From Ceratothoa steindachneri (lineage: Eukaryota; Arthropoda; Malacostraca; Isopoda; Cymothoidae): a DNA stretch of 64,000 nucleotides. Both the position numbers and the translations under genes were made by a program. Below the pieces are notes generated by a model, which worked only from the letters and a program-made list of their open reading frames with translations, was not told the DNA's origin and did not search any database. The stretch spans positions 147,558,502-147,622,501 of the forward strand of contig OZ018329.1 in the NCBI GenBank assembly GCA_963969495.1, read 5' to 3'. Positions 32,313 through 43,530 of this stretch are shown piece after piece (the stretch's first letter is position 1; every line of letters begins with the position of its first letter).

Positions 32313-32976
32313 TACTGTAATGGTATTATAGACACTTATATTTTGTTCGTATTTTCTCTTAGGTTTATTATCAAGCATATTTTATTTAAAATCCAAAAGG
32401 AAATTTTTAAATTTCACAGTTGGCAATTAATTTATTCAATTAGTCTTGTTACCCCCTCCCTCTCTGGGATCTTTTCTTCAGGGGTTGTTCCCAGAGAGGC
32501 TCTGGCTTTCTTGTGGCGAGGGGGGGTCAGCCTTGGGCCCCTTAGGGGACCCATGATGCTGCCAACAAGACTTTTAACATCCCATCTTTCTTTCCTCCTC
32601 CATTACGCTCTTCCACTGCCCCTTATTTTCCCCTCTTCCTTCACCTATCTAGTGGTCCTTATCGATGCCCGACCTCTGCTCGTTTAATGGATTGATTCCG
32701 AATTGTTCTTTCATGAAGGTGAAAGAGGCTGGGCATCTCCGCCGCCTTCGTCTACCGAATGCCCAAGGAGAAACCCATCGTTGGCCCCTTTTGTCCGTGT
32801 GTAGGAGAACTCGTGTAGCCTCTTAGGTTTTAAAAGATGGTGTGGTGGATACGTATCCATTCTCCAAGAGGACATACCGGACGTAACTGATTGTATAGTT
32901 GCAATAGTGCTGGGCCCTTGTAGGCCTCCATGGTGGGGAGCCCCGAGGGAGAATGCGAAGTTTTTTTCTTTTTGCA

Positions 32977-34189
32977 ATGGCTAGTCATAAACCAAAAACC
33001 TCCCCTTCTCGTAAGGGTTCTCGTGCCAAACGTTCCTTAGCTTCCCTTTCAGCCTTCCCTCGCTCGTTGGACCCCTATTCCAACGAAGTAGACCCAGATC
33101 TTGATTATCTTCGCTTTCTTGTCATGAATTCATCATCCGACATCCCACTTGCAAAAGTCGATGTGTTTGACGTCAATGAATCGAGGTGTCATCCCACTCT
33201 CAACACAACCTTGTGTGAAATCTATCTTCGATAGCTGAAATTCCAATAACTGTCTCGTCCCATCCGCATCTGAATTTTGTCAAAGGTGTCATCCGTTCAA
33301 ACGAACTAAAGGACTACGACCCCACCCGTCTTCTGAGTAAGCTCAGTACCCAACGTGTCACACACGTACACAGGGTAACTAAAACATTAGGCTCCACTAA
33401 AGTCCCAACCGCCACACTGATTTTAACATTTGAATGACAAGAACTGCTGCAGCATAAAGCTGGGTACCTTCGTGTCCCGGTAAGTCCCTACATTGAACTA
33501 CCCATACGCTGCTTCAATTGCAATCAATTTGGACATGTTGGCCGTGCTTGTCGGCAACCTCGCTCCTGCGTGAATTGTAGCTCTGACTACCATGGCCCTG
33601 AATGCACCAAAATACCCCCCTGTGCCAACTGCGGAGGTACCCACAGTGCTGCGTCAAAACTCTGCTCTATATTTTTTTATATGAAAAGGAAGTGCTCGCT
33701 TTGCGCGACTCCCTACGTCTAGATATAAGAGAGGCCCGCCAGCGTGCCCGAGCACAAACCTCGCCACTCGGCCGGCTCTTCTCTGACGTTTTACGTGACG
33801 CTGGACAAAATCGACCATCACGCGCGAGTTCCGACCAGCCTGAAGCACTTCACCCTAGATCTACTCGCAGCATCGAAAACATTCAGAATATGCAGTCGAA
33901 GCATCGCTCTCACACCGAGATAGCCAATGTAGCCCCCCGCTCTTCAGCAACTCTAGCTGGGAGAGACGCTCAGGGTGAGACACTTGAAGACATCAGACGC
34001 TATTTGAAAGAATCCTCAACAGGTTCATCCACCTGGCCCCGAGACCCAAAGCCCAGTGGTAAGAGGAAGGATTCCTCACATGGGTCATCGACCACCACTA
34101 AGCGGGCAGCCTCTGGAACTGACTCAGCCGAACCCCGAGAATCTTCAATGGACTCTCCCTCCCTATGGCTGAACATTCTATGCCCTTAA
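32977..34189 (+). pseudogene. Family B ORF1, Gag-like with three zinc knuckles
   Basis: Starting at MASHKPKTSPSRKGSRAKRS (basic N-terminus), the frame breaks at 33232-33234. In a shifted frame at about 33500-33665 it reads CFNCNQFGHVGRAC, CVNCSSDYHGPEC and CANCGGTHSAASKLC, three CCHC knuckles in tandem. The last frame (33602-34189) gives the Lys/Ser/Arg-rich tail. The protein would bind element RNA. At least two shifts disrupt it. Confidence 0.75.
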
Positions 34190-34669
34190 GTCCGTCCCGC
34201 CCTTCACAGGACTTAGGCTCCATCCTGATCCAAACGATGGCAGATATACACCCAGCTCCAAACATCTCGCTCAGATCACTTGTTCGTTCGGCTCACCCTT
34301 CAACCCAAGATCCGATGGAAGCAGTTGATACGCCAACATAACCAATCGCGGTGGTTGGACCAACTCCTCAGACACCGAAAATACCCTCGACCCATGAATC
34401 CGGATCTACCGGCCGAAAATCCCTTCTTGATCTTCCTTTTCCGCCAGGTTGTGAGCCAGAATTACAATCAAGGGCCTCGGTCGGTTCTCCAAAACCTACG
34501 AAAAAAAACCTGTTACTGCTCCATCTAGGATCTCTCCCCTGCAAAAGCAGGTTCCTCAAAATCAGCTCTCCATCTCCCAAGCTGTTTGGGACGAACCTCA
34601 AATACAATATCGGCCTCAAAAGAGAAAATGATATCCACAGTGATATCTAATCGTCACACATAGTATCTT

Positions 34670-35340
34670 CCATTTTACAATGGAATTATCAAGGCATTCT
34701 TCCAAAGTGGGAAGAACTCAAAATTTTTTTGACGACTATCCAACCCACTGTTATTTGTCTTTAGGAGAATAAACTGGGTATACGGCCCTTTCCGCCGGTA
34801 CCCGGCTTTCTCACCTTCAACTCTATAGCTCCTGCTGGAAGCCCCTCTCATGGGGGGGGTGTCAATCATGGTATCTTCATCCCACCATGTTTCTCCAATC
34901 TCCCTACATACTACCCTACAAGCTGTTGCTGTGAGGGTTTTTCTTACTAAGCTTTTTACCGTTTGCTCTATTTACCTACCCCCTTGTTTATCATTGTCAA
35001 GACCCAACCTTTTAGAACTTATAGACCAGTTGCCCTCCCCATTCTTATTACTAGGAGATTTTAACGCGTGTCACCCATACTGGGGTGACATCACTTGAAA
35101 TGTCAAAGGCAGTGTTTTAGAGTCTCTTTTATTATCTGACTTTCTTTGTGTCTTAAATACTGGCCATTTTACCTCTTATCATGTCCATATGGACTCTTTT
35201 AGCTGTGTTGACCTGTCTGTTTGTTTCCCTGATTGCTTCACGGAATTTCGATGGTCAATTCTTGACGATCTCCATGGGAGTGACCACTTCCTTATTGTCC
35301 TGTCGGCCCTTCAAGTTAGCCCTCATACAACCATACCCCT
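34670..35340 (+). pseudogene. Family B endonuclease domain
   Basis: Text includes QWNYQGILPKWEEL (start of the EN fold), a stop where CLQEN is expected, then GGGVSIMVSSSHHVSPISLH, CSIYLPPCLSLS, LLLGDFNACHPYWGDI with a stop right after, and SILDDLHGSDHFLIVLSAL. GDFNAC and SDH are the catalytic signatures of AP-type endonucleases. Two nonsense codons split it. Confidence 0.8.
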
Positions 35341-36900
35341 TAAGTGGGACTTAGGTCATGCAGATTGGGAAGGTTTCCATGAGGCGTCCTTCACAAATTC
35401 ATCCTTGGGGACCTTCAATGGAGTGGACACGGCAGTAGAATACTTTACATCGACTATCTACAATGAAGCATCACAGACCATCCCACGGAGGCGACCTGCC
35501 ACGCGCCGCTCAACCTTGCCCTGGTGGACCTCGACGTGTGCAACAGCTATTAAAAATTACAAGTTAGCCCATGCCCGATTCCGAAAAAACCCAACTTTGT
35601 GCAACAAGCTCGACCGAAACCGAGCTCGTGCGCTTCGCCAAAGAACCCTTCGTCAGGCTCACCGAAATTCATGGCGCCATTACGTTTCATCAATTTCCTC
35701 TATGACACCTACTGCTAAGATCTGGAAGAGGATTAATAAGATCAGGGGCCGTTATGCTAATCATCATACACCCACACTCAAATTAGACGGTTCCTTGGAG
35801 AATGACGGCCTGGTGGTCAGCAATGCTTTTGCTGACCATTTCCGCGCCGGCAGCAGTGTCAGCCGTTACGATAAGGCTTTTCAATCCTACAAATCAAAGG
35901 AAGAATCTCATTCTCTCAACTTCACAACAAAATCTAATCTTCCATATAACGCTCTATTCAGCATCCATGAGCTGCATAGCGCTTTGTCCCTTTGCAGATC
36001 TACTTCCTCTGGCCTTGACGAGATCCATTTCGATATGATTCGGCACCTACATCCACACTCTACTCTCTTCTTACTTGATTTGTACAACCTTATATGGGTG
36101 AAGGGTTTTTACGCGTCATCATGGCGCATTGGGATCATCCTTCCCTTTGTCAAACCGGGCAGGGACGGGTTGGATGCAGATCACTACCACCCTATAGCTC
36201 TCACCAGCTGTTTGAGTAAGTTGCTGGAAAAAATTATATTGGAGCGCCTAAACTGTTTCCTAGAAACCAATTACCTTCTCTCTCCATTTCAATGTGGCTT
36301 CCGCAAAGGTCATAGTACCCTTGACCTACCTGTACGTTTCGAGACGCATACTCTGACCTGCAACCCCAAGAGGAGGGAGTTCCTCAGGGCAGTGTTTTAA
36401 GTGTCTTATGTTTTATAATTGCCATCAATGATATTATTTCGTCTCTCCCAGAGGGTGTATCGGCAACTCTGTTTGTCGATGATTTAGCACTATACTGTTC
36501 CTCACCTCGCCTTCCATCAGCAGCGCGAGGGCTACAACTGGCGGTCGATGCTGTATCCAAAAGAGCACAACTTAAAGGATTCCGCTTTTCCACGAACAAA
36601 ACCAAAGCAATGTATTCCCACCGAGGCAGAGGGGTTCTTGTTCCGCCATCTATCTCTCTACAAGGCGAAGATATAGAGTTTGTCTCCGAGTTTCGGTTCC
36701 TTGACGTAACTCTCGATCCAAAGTTATCCTGGTTACCAAACCTACGCCGACTTCGAACGGACTGTCTGCAGGATCTAGACATTTTGAAAGTCCTCTCACA
36801 CACTTCGTGGACATTATACACAGCCCTCGTTCAATCCAAATTGGATTATGGCTGTCAAATTTACTCATCAGATTCCCCTTCAGCCCTTAAAATGCTGAAC
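35341..36900 (+). pseudogene. Family B reverse transcriptase lacking domain A
   Basis: The 403-residue frame (35189-36400) covers the EN end, linker (TLPWWTSTCATAIKNYK) and RT domains 1-2 (IGIILPFVKPGRDGLDADHY, ALTSCLSKLLEKIILERL, QCGFRKGHSTLD). It then jumps from LPVRFETHTLTCNP to the out-of-frame QEEGVPQGSVLSV (36366-36405). About 50 residues including domain A and its Asp are missing. ATLFVDDLALY (domain C) follows at 36463-36495. The thumb text SKLDYGCQIYSSDSPSAL follows in 36610-37122. Confidence 0.85.
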
Positions 36901-37028
36901 CTCATTCGAAACCTAGGAGTTCGCCTTTCTAGTGGAGCCTTCCGTACTTCTCCTGTCAACAGCCTTTACTGCGAGAGTGGGGTACTCTCTTTGCCCTACC
37001 ATAGACTTCAAATCTGCATGCGATACCT

Positions 37029-38147
37029 GTGCCGAGTACAGCAAGCCCCTGTATCAGAGGTCTACAGATGCCCGAATCAACGGCGGCATATGATAAGTTG
37101 CCATCTTTACCCCGCCCTTTGAACCTTCGCATAGGAGATCATCTCTCTAACCTGGGTGCTCCAAGGGTCCTTACCCTTCCATCCTTACTGACCCCTAGTT
37201 GGCATGCTCCTTTCCCCACAGTATGTACCAACATGTGGAGCGTGGAGAAGTCCTCCATGGACCCTCGCATCATTAAGAGCCTGTTCTTAGAGAATTCGAT
37301 CTCCCAAAAACAATGCTGCCCACTATACACGGATGGCTCTAAGTCGGACGGTAGCGTGGGTGCCGCAGCCATCTACCCAGGAGGAGAATTCCTAACTCTA
37401 TCTTTGCCTCCAGCAGCATCCATTTTTACTGCTGAACTTTCAGCAATCCTTTTAGCCTTTAGACTCATCCAAATTTTATCTTTTAGTGATTTTGTCATTT
37501 TTTCCGACTCAAGGAGTGTCTTACAGTCAATTAGATCTTTTAATGCGTCCCATCCCCTAGTCACAGAAATTTGCAACTGGCTGATCCAAAATGCGGCCCG
37601 ATATAGAATTATTTTTTGCTGGGTCCCTGGGCATGTGGGGGTCCTGGGCAACGAGAAGGCTGATCGGCTGGCCCGCTCAGCACATTCTGTGTCCCCTGAG
37701 AACTCGGCTCTGCCTTTTAGGGACTACTTTCCTTCAATAAGAAAGTATATTTTTCAACTGTGGCAGAATGAATGGGATGACTGTTCAACATCCAAACTAT
37801 ACAAAATTAAAAATTCTATTCGCTCTTGGCCCTCGAGTCGTCATAGAATGCAGTCGTTGGAGGTGGCCCTTTGCCGAGTTCGTATTGGCCACACGAGACT
37901 TACTCACGGCCATCTTGTTTCGGGTGATGCTCATATCAGCCCTTGCTGTCGTTTTTGCGATGGGGACCAATCGGTTGCCCACCTTTTATTGGATTGTAGC
38001 CATTTCGCCATTCTCCGGTTGTCCTGTTTCCCGACCCTTTTAACTATTCCTCAACACTCCCGTCTTCAATTCATATTGGCGGAGGAATCTTTTAACCCGT
38101 TGTTTTTAAAATTTTTGTCACAAAGTGGTCTCCTCCACCTTTTATAG
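37029..38147 (+). pseudogene. Family B RNase H and C-terminal Cys/His region
   Basis: This 372-residue frame is intact. RNase H motifs are YTDGSKSDGSVGAA (Asp), FTAELSAILLAF (Glu), IFSDSRSVLQSI (Asp) and FCWVPGHVGVLGNEKADRLA (His and Asp), so the active site is complete. It is followed by CRVRIGHTRLTHGHLV and CCRFCDGDQSVAHLLLDCSHF, a C-x2-C...H-x4-C finger. The stop at 38145-38147 is the natural end of ORF2. The frame lacks its RT in register, so no complete ORF2 can be made. Confidence 0.9.
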
Positions 38148-38228
38148 ATGATTTGTCTCGTTTCACCCTAGCTGCCATATAGAATCCACTGGTAACTTAC
38201 CTTAAACCCTTAGCCTTGTTATTTTAGT

Positions 38229-38229
<1 letters not shown>

Positions 38230-38288
<59 letters not shown>
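38230..38288. repeat. (TA)n microsatellite at the family B 3' end
   Basis: Fifty-nine bases of alternating TA directly follow the family B 3' UTR and precede the piggyBac reading frame by about 15 bases. It may be the expanded simple tail of the retrotransposon. Confidence 0.95.
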
Positions 38289-38291
<3 letters not shown>

Positions 38292-38303
38292 TCTACCCAG
38301 ACT

Positions 38304-40282
38304 ATGGAATGCTCAAAGTTTTATGGAAGAGACAATAGTCAAGCAGAAGATGGAGAGTCAGAAGTTGAATATACTCTTAATTGCAGTGATGAGAAGTCTA
38401 CATTCTCAGGAAGTTCACTCTTAGACACTGAAGATAGTAATTCATCAGATGATGAAATAACAAATTTATTAGATCAAGAAGAAGATAATACTCAGACTCA
38501 AAATTTAAGTTTACCCATATGGTTGCCAATCACTCCTTCTCTCAGGTCGTTTTCTTTTACAGGTAAGGAGGAATTGCTTAATTATCCTGGTTTCTTATGA
38601 AAATAAGACGTGGCCTATTGATTTATACAAACTATTTGTTACTGATGTATTAATAGATATAATTGTAGAAGAAACAAATAGGTATGCTGGGCAGGTTCTT
38701 GCAAATAAGACTTTAACACGTAGTTCACATCTACATAGATGGAAAAATAGAGATTCCTCAGAAATAAGGAAATTCTTTGGAATTATAATGTACATGGTGG
38801 GTCTGGGCAGAAAACCAGAAATTGAAGACTATTGGTTAAAAAGTAAGCTTTATGCAGATCCATTTGACTCTGATTTAATGACCAGGGAAAGATTCGAAAT
38901 GCTTCTTTGTTTTGTGCATTTTAATGACAATATGTCTCAAAACATAAATAATGATAAACTTTTCAAAATTAGGCCAGTTCTAGACTACCTAGTAAATAAA
39001 TATAAAACTGTATATAAGCCAGGCCAAAACGTCGTCATTGATGAAAGCATGATACCTTTCAGAGGCAGAACAGGTATCAAAAAATATAATCCTGGAAAAG
39101 CGCATAAATATGGCTTTAATGAATACAAAATTTGTACACCAGAAGGATACACATGGAATTTGCTTGTTGCAGCTAACAAAATAGAGTTGATTGATGGATT
39201 CAATTCAACAGAAACGCTAACCATTAAATTAGTTGAAAGATTATTGGATAGAAGTGTTACAGTCTATATGGATAATTATTATTCGTCTGTGACCCTAGCT
39301 GAATATCTACTAACCAGAAAATCTTATATGTGTGGAACTATTAGATGTAACAGAAAGCACCTTCCAAAAGAGCCAACTAATATAATCCTGGAAAAGCGCA
39401 TAAATATGGCTTTAATGAATACAAAATTTGTACACCAGAAGGATACACATGGAATTTGCTTGTTGCAGCAAACAAAATAGAGTTGATTGATGGATTCAAT
39501 TCAACAGAAACGCTAACCATTAAATTAGTTGAAAGATTATTGGATAGAAGTGTTACAGTCTATATGGATAATTATTATTCGTCTGTGACCCTAGCTGAAT
39601 ATCTACTAACCAGAAAATCTTATATGTGTGGAACTATTAGATGTAACAGAAAGCACCTTCCAAAAGAGCCAACTAAAAAAAAATCAAGAAAAATTAAATG
39701 GCAAGTGCAATGAATTAAAAAAATGTAAAATTCTACAATTGGAAAGACACAAAAAATGTCATATGCTATCTACGGTACCAGAACATAGTCAAGACCTGGT
39801 ACCATGTATGACTAGAAATGGGAAAGAAAAATTGAAGCTCCAAAGTGTCAAAGATTACACTTCTGCAAAGAAAGGGGGTTGATATTAGTGATCAACTCTC
39901 TTCGTATTATTCACCCCTTCGAAAAAGCAAGAAATGGCATCGTAAACTTGTGATTGAGCTTTTAGTAGGTACATCTGTCATTAATGCTAATGTAATTTAC
40001 AATAACTTTTGTTCAGTCAAGCCTAATATGACACTAAAAGCATTCAGAGAGTCTTTAATTTTCTCTCTTACTGGTTATCCACCAAGAGAAAACCTAAGAC
40101 CAGGGAGGTCCTCAAAAGAGATTTCAGGTCAGAGAACCATACATACCTTGAATGAAGCAGATGGTCCAAAAAGGAATAATCGAAAAAGGTGCAGAGGTTG
40201 TTACCAAAAAATCTCTCTGAATGAGGGATCAAAGATAGCTAAAAATAAGGCAAGGAAAGTTTCCACATTCTGTAATGAGTAA
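38304..40282 (+). pseudogene. piggyBac-like transposase, disrupted
   Basis: The acidic N-terminal frame (38304-38600) ends early; after a shift near 38600 the text runs ENKTWPIDLYKLFVTDVLID through HRWKNRDSSEIRKFFGIIMY and LKSKLYADPF. The catalytic core shows VVIDESMIPFRGR (first Asp, about 39036), VTVYMDNYYSS (second Asp, about 39265) and KKGVDISDQLSSYYSPLRKS (third Asp, about 39885), the DDD triad of the family, then KWHRKLVIELLVGTSVINA. The tail has RCRGCYQKI and VSTFCNE, then TAA in place of a Cys; family-like DDKPYLCLTCF continues after it. The 296-bp tandem duplication shifts the frame in the middle. It would act at TTAA sites. Confidence 0.92.
39085..39676. repeat. 296-bp tandem duplication within the transposase gene
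   Basis: TATAATCCTGGAAAAGCGCA starts at 39085 and again at 39381. The two units are almost identical over 296 bp (one clear difference, gcagctaac versus gcagcaaac). It duplicates the segment from the post-first-Asp region through MDNYYSS and NRKHLPKEPT. As 296 leaves remainder 2 on division by 3, the frame is lost. Confidence 0.97.
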
Positions 40283-40837
40283 GATGATAAACCCTATTTA
40301 TGCCTTACATGTTTTTCAGAAAGCTATTCCCAATAGTTTTCTTTAAATATAATTGATAAAAGAATATTCCTTTTTTTCATGAAGTTTGCAATTTTTATTA
40401 CTTGAATTTTTCTAACTTGATTGTGTAATTTGCATTTTGTTTTACCCAAGGATACTTTATAATTCAATTTTGTAAAAGGATTTTCATTAAAAAATTAAAA
40501 ATATATATTTTTTACCCAATAAAACTATATTTATCTGATCAATATATGCTAATTCCGATTCACTCTCAAACTAAATCAGTGAATAAAATATTTTTAAGAA
40601 TAGGATAAGAAGCTTGAATAAAAATGAGATTACCTCTTCTTTTTTTTTATTTACACTTTTTTGAACCCTATTTTATCATATTTCTATGTTTTCTTTTATA
40701 ATAAATGTACCAAAACATGCCTAAATTTTTTTTTTTTAAATATGAGGTCAAAAAGTGGAAATGTACCACGGGTGTCCCACTTTGCATGACAGAGAACTTC
40801 CTGTGGGACACTGGTGGGTCCCTTTGTGGGAAACGTG
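40283..40837 (+). other. piggyBac 3' untranslated region and right terminus
   Basis: AT-rich, no gene. Near the end, GTGTCCCAC at about 40773 and GTGGGACAC at about 40802 form a 9-bp perfect inverted pair, followed by GGTGGGTCCCTTTGTGGGAA and ACGTG|TTAA. This is the right end of the composite transposon. Confidence 0.55.
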
Positions 40838-40841
40838 TTAA

Positions 40842-41080
40842 GGGGTCAGAGGGAGCAGAGATGCCATCTACTTCTGGGTAACTCCAAAACAAAAACAAAC
40901 GGGTGGACTTTTGAGTCTGTTTTATTCTCACAGACAGTCCCGACCATGTATCAATGCACACAGTCATCACAGCACCACTGTCTCCTCTATACCCCTTTCC
41001 CCTTCATAGCTACATTACACTTTCATCTTGCCACTTGCTGAAAGGATTTGCATATGTGTACATCCCTGACATAGAATGGC
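40842..41080. other. Unassigned, no gene
   Basis: Short sequence with no recognisable domain or repeat. Confidence 0.4.
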
Positions 41081-41180
41081 TGGCTTTTCCTTGGGCCACG
41101 GATGGTACTACCATTATTTGTATTTTCCCTTCAGGGCTAACAGCCCTGAAGGGCGCATTATAAATACTTATTATTATTAT
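41081..41180 (+). repeat. SINE/LINE-tail-like repeat with perfect hairpin
   Basis: CTTCAGGGCT-AAC-AGCCCTGAAG (41129-41151) is a perfect 10-bp stem with a 3-base loop, followed by GGCGCATTATAAATA and a TTATTATTATTAT tail. The same GGCGCATTATAAATA and TATTATTA order is found inverted at about 55485-55530, within a family A copy. It is therefore a mobile tail module, class unknown. Confidence 0.6.
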
Positions 41181-41362
41181 ATTCTGGGTTGCAATTCATT
41201 GTCATTCTGATCTTTATGTTAATTTTATCCGGTCTAGGTCCCTTGTCCCCTATTAAACAGGGGCGATTGGCGTAATTAACTAATGATACGTGCAAGCCGA
41301 TATAGGTATTTTCTATCCCCACATATTGGATGGTGATTTGCTTTGATTTACCACATGCCCCC

Positions 41363-41580
41363 TTATCTAATTGCCCATTAATAGTGTTCACTTTATCCCA
41401 TTATATAATTGCCCATTAATAATTTTCATTTTATACCATTATCTAATTGCTCATTAATAGTGTTCATTGTATCCCCTTATCTGATTGCCCATGTGTATCC
41501 CTTTCTCTGATTGCCCATTAATATTCAGCATTTTACCCATTAGCTAATTGGCCATTAATGTTCATTGTATCCTATTATAG
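41363..41580. repeat. About 38-bp minisatellite, about 6 degenerate copies
   Basis: The unit is roughly TTATCTAATTGCCCATTAAT followed by AGTGTTCA.TTTATCCCA. The first three units are 38 bp each, later ones carry deletions. Confidence 0.9.
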
Positions 41581-42605
41581 CCACCTAGATTCCTTCTAGA
41601 TATTTGATCAATGTTGTCTAATTATAATTGTTAGCCTTTTCCGTCCCAGTTGCAATTTAGTTTCGATGTCCTGATCGTGCGGGGAAGGGGCAGCGAAGGC
41701 ATGCCTGGACTTGCCTTGTGGAATACTATCCTGGGTTTCCAATCTCTCCTTTGTTACTTTGAGGTATATTCAGCTGATGCCGAGGTAGTTATTTATGACT
41801 GAAAAATTGATTATAGCTTCTTTTTTTTATCCAAGGTAACCTACATAATTTGAAGTCAGTCAACAACCAGGATCAGACCAGTTGACGGGCAATTTTGGCG
41901 AGCCGTGGCAGGTTCGTACAAAGCAATTAATCCATTTTGTGAACAAGACCCTCTGGTGTCAATTGTATTTCAACACTGCTTCCAATTACAGTGACGTTAA
42001 GCCACATCGGGTGTGGTTAGTTCAAGGATGGAGTACCGAGTCTGTTTGTCTTCATTCACGGCTGCTGCTATCGCTGAAGATGCCCGTGATTTGGAATCCA
42101 CGCTAATCAGCAAGTCAAAATTCCACTGAGAAATAACACATATTTGTTGGAAGTGGATTTGCAAATGTAGTTTTACTTGACTAGGAATTTCAATGTGAAT
42201 TGTCGAAGTATGGCCCAGTGTATGGGAATATACACACACGGGCTCTAAGGTGGGCTAAGCAAGGCAACAACTGTTATTGTTCTAAGAGTGCGATTTGAAT
42301 AGATACCTGCAGCTGCGTGACCAAAGAATATTCCAAACATAACAACAAAAATAGATTTTAATACACACTAAATAAAAGGCACAAAATAAATATGGATATA
42401 TATAGGTACATGAATAAGACGGATTTAGGTTCTGAATACTAATTGGATAACCAGGGTTATTAAATGGTTATAATGGGAGATTTAGGTTAGTGAGCGATTT
42501 AGTTCTGTTGAACCTCGAGAGTAAAGCGGAGCAAACTTGGGGGGAGGTCTTGTTGACCTTGATTACTCACTGGTGTAGCCGAAAACCCGCAGAGGGTGGT
42601 GCTAC
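41581..42605. other. Unassigned, possible LTR-element leader
   Basis: ATTTTGGCGAGCCGTGGCAGG at about 41890-41910 resembles a tRNA-Arg-type primer-binding site (TGGCGACCGTGACAGG in some gypsy elements), but no LTR pair, Gag or Pol can be seen nearby. Otherwise short frames only. Confidence 0.25.
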
Positions 42606-42775
42606 TTTCTCCAAACTTGGATTTTGCGAGATGCGGGCCTCTTGTCCTCAAGAGGTCACCAGAAGAACTTCGAAGAGGGAAGGTGACTTCTCCAAACTCG
42701 GATCGAGCGAGCTATCGGGCCTCTTGTCCTCAAGAGGTCACCAGAAGAACTTCGGAGGACGGCTTCTCCAATCCT
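42606..42775. repeat. About 82-bp tandem duplication with hairpin
   Basis: Both units carry CTCCAAACT.GGAT, GCGGGCCTCTTG/TCGGGCCTCTTG, TCCTCAAGAGGTCACCAGAA and GAACTTCG. CCTCTTG-TCCT-CAAGAGG is a perfect 7-bp hairpin in each. No coding function is supported despite an open frame across it. Confidence 0.85.
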
Positions 42776-43530
42776 TGATCCAAAGGCGGTGAACAAATGG
42801 AGAGTTGCGGGGGAAGGAGGCGGGCTTACTACCAATTGGCACCATTTTGATGCTTTCGTTTCTCAGTATATAATCCCTCATGAATCCCTATCGCTCAAGG
42901 ATGAGTCCCCAGCATGACGAGCTGTCAAGGTCCTTATGACTATAAAACTTGAGGGTGGGGTCGATATTAGGCATATAAAGGAGGGCAAACATTTAGTGAT
43001 CACTGGCAGAGGTCCCCGGCGTTGCCCCGGATAAAAAGTCCTGTCGCAAATAAATAAAGATCCATCTTGTTTGAAATTCTTATATTTGTGGCACAAAAAT
43101 ATCTTTACTTGCTGATTATTATTAGTAGTATTTGTGGGATGAAGGCAGATTCAGGAAAATTATGTACTCTCTCTATCATATGCCATAATGTCAATATCAT
43201 ATATCATGAAATATCATATAATATCATGCCTGAGCGAGTAACGTTGTGGCCGCAGGAACAGATCGAGCGTCTTTCGATACAGATTGCCTCAATTCTGTTC
43301 CCCATCTCAATGTGAAGAGGGAAAGAAAATAGATGTGTTCCCTGCGTGAAGTGGGCGGAGCCGGGCTTGGAACCCATTTATGTATAATAATCCCATGGAT
43401 CCTTTCATTGACCTGGGTCAGGTGAGTAGCCCCCGCCACCCCAAGCTTGGAAAATGGGGGGGGGGGAATAAAAGTATTAGCTTTGTGTGTAGAATGTGAG
43501 GGTGTGATGTAACCAATAAAAGTGATGGAG
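42776..43530. other. Unassigned, no gene
   Basis: Contains GC-rich and poly-G patches (GGGGGGGGGG near 43458). No domain is seen in the short open frames. Confidence 0.4.

Larger units (their letters stand above)
32450..38290 (+). mobile_element. Family B I-like non-LTR retrotransposon with RNase H
   Basis: In order: a GC-rich leader (about 32.45-32.97 kb), ORF1 with three zinc knuckles, endonuclease, RT, RNase H and a 3' end running into (TA)n. It is related to family A (same RT and RNase H text types) but clearly a different family. The RT has lost domain A, and many shifts and stops are present. It stands between the left end and the transposase gene of the composite piggyBac element. I could not find a clear target-site duplication, so both boundaries are approximate. 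Confidence 0.85.
30591..40841 (+). mobile_element. Composite piggyBac-like transposon with two nested insertions
   Basis: The left end TTAACATGTTTCCCGCAAAG at 30591 and the right end, whose reverse complement is TTAACACGTTTCCCACAAAG (ending 40841), match at 19 of the first 21 positions and both include the TTAA target expected of piggyBac. A subterminal motif GTGGGACAC..GTGGTAC also occurs near both ends (30746-30763 and, inverted, 40762-40785). Removing the Tc1 element (30944-32312) and the family B retrotransposon (about 32.45-38.29 kb) leaves about 3 kb with one piggyBac transposase gene, a normal size. The assignment of the left end to this element is inference. Confidence 0.55.

Noticed and set aside
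41880..41915. LTR retrotransposon primer-binding site (TTTTGGCGAGCCGTGGCAGG)
   Set aside because: No LTR pair or Gag/Pol text nearby; noted only as a weak possibility.
42490..42792. 100-codon + strand ORF with repeated EVTRRTS text
   Set aside because: It arises from the 82-bp tandem duplication; no family resemblance.
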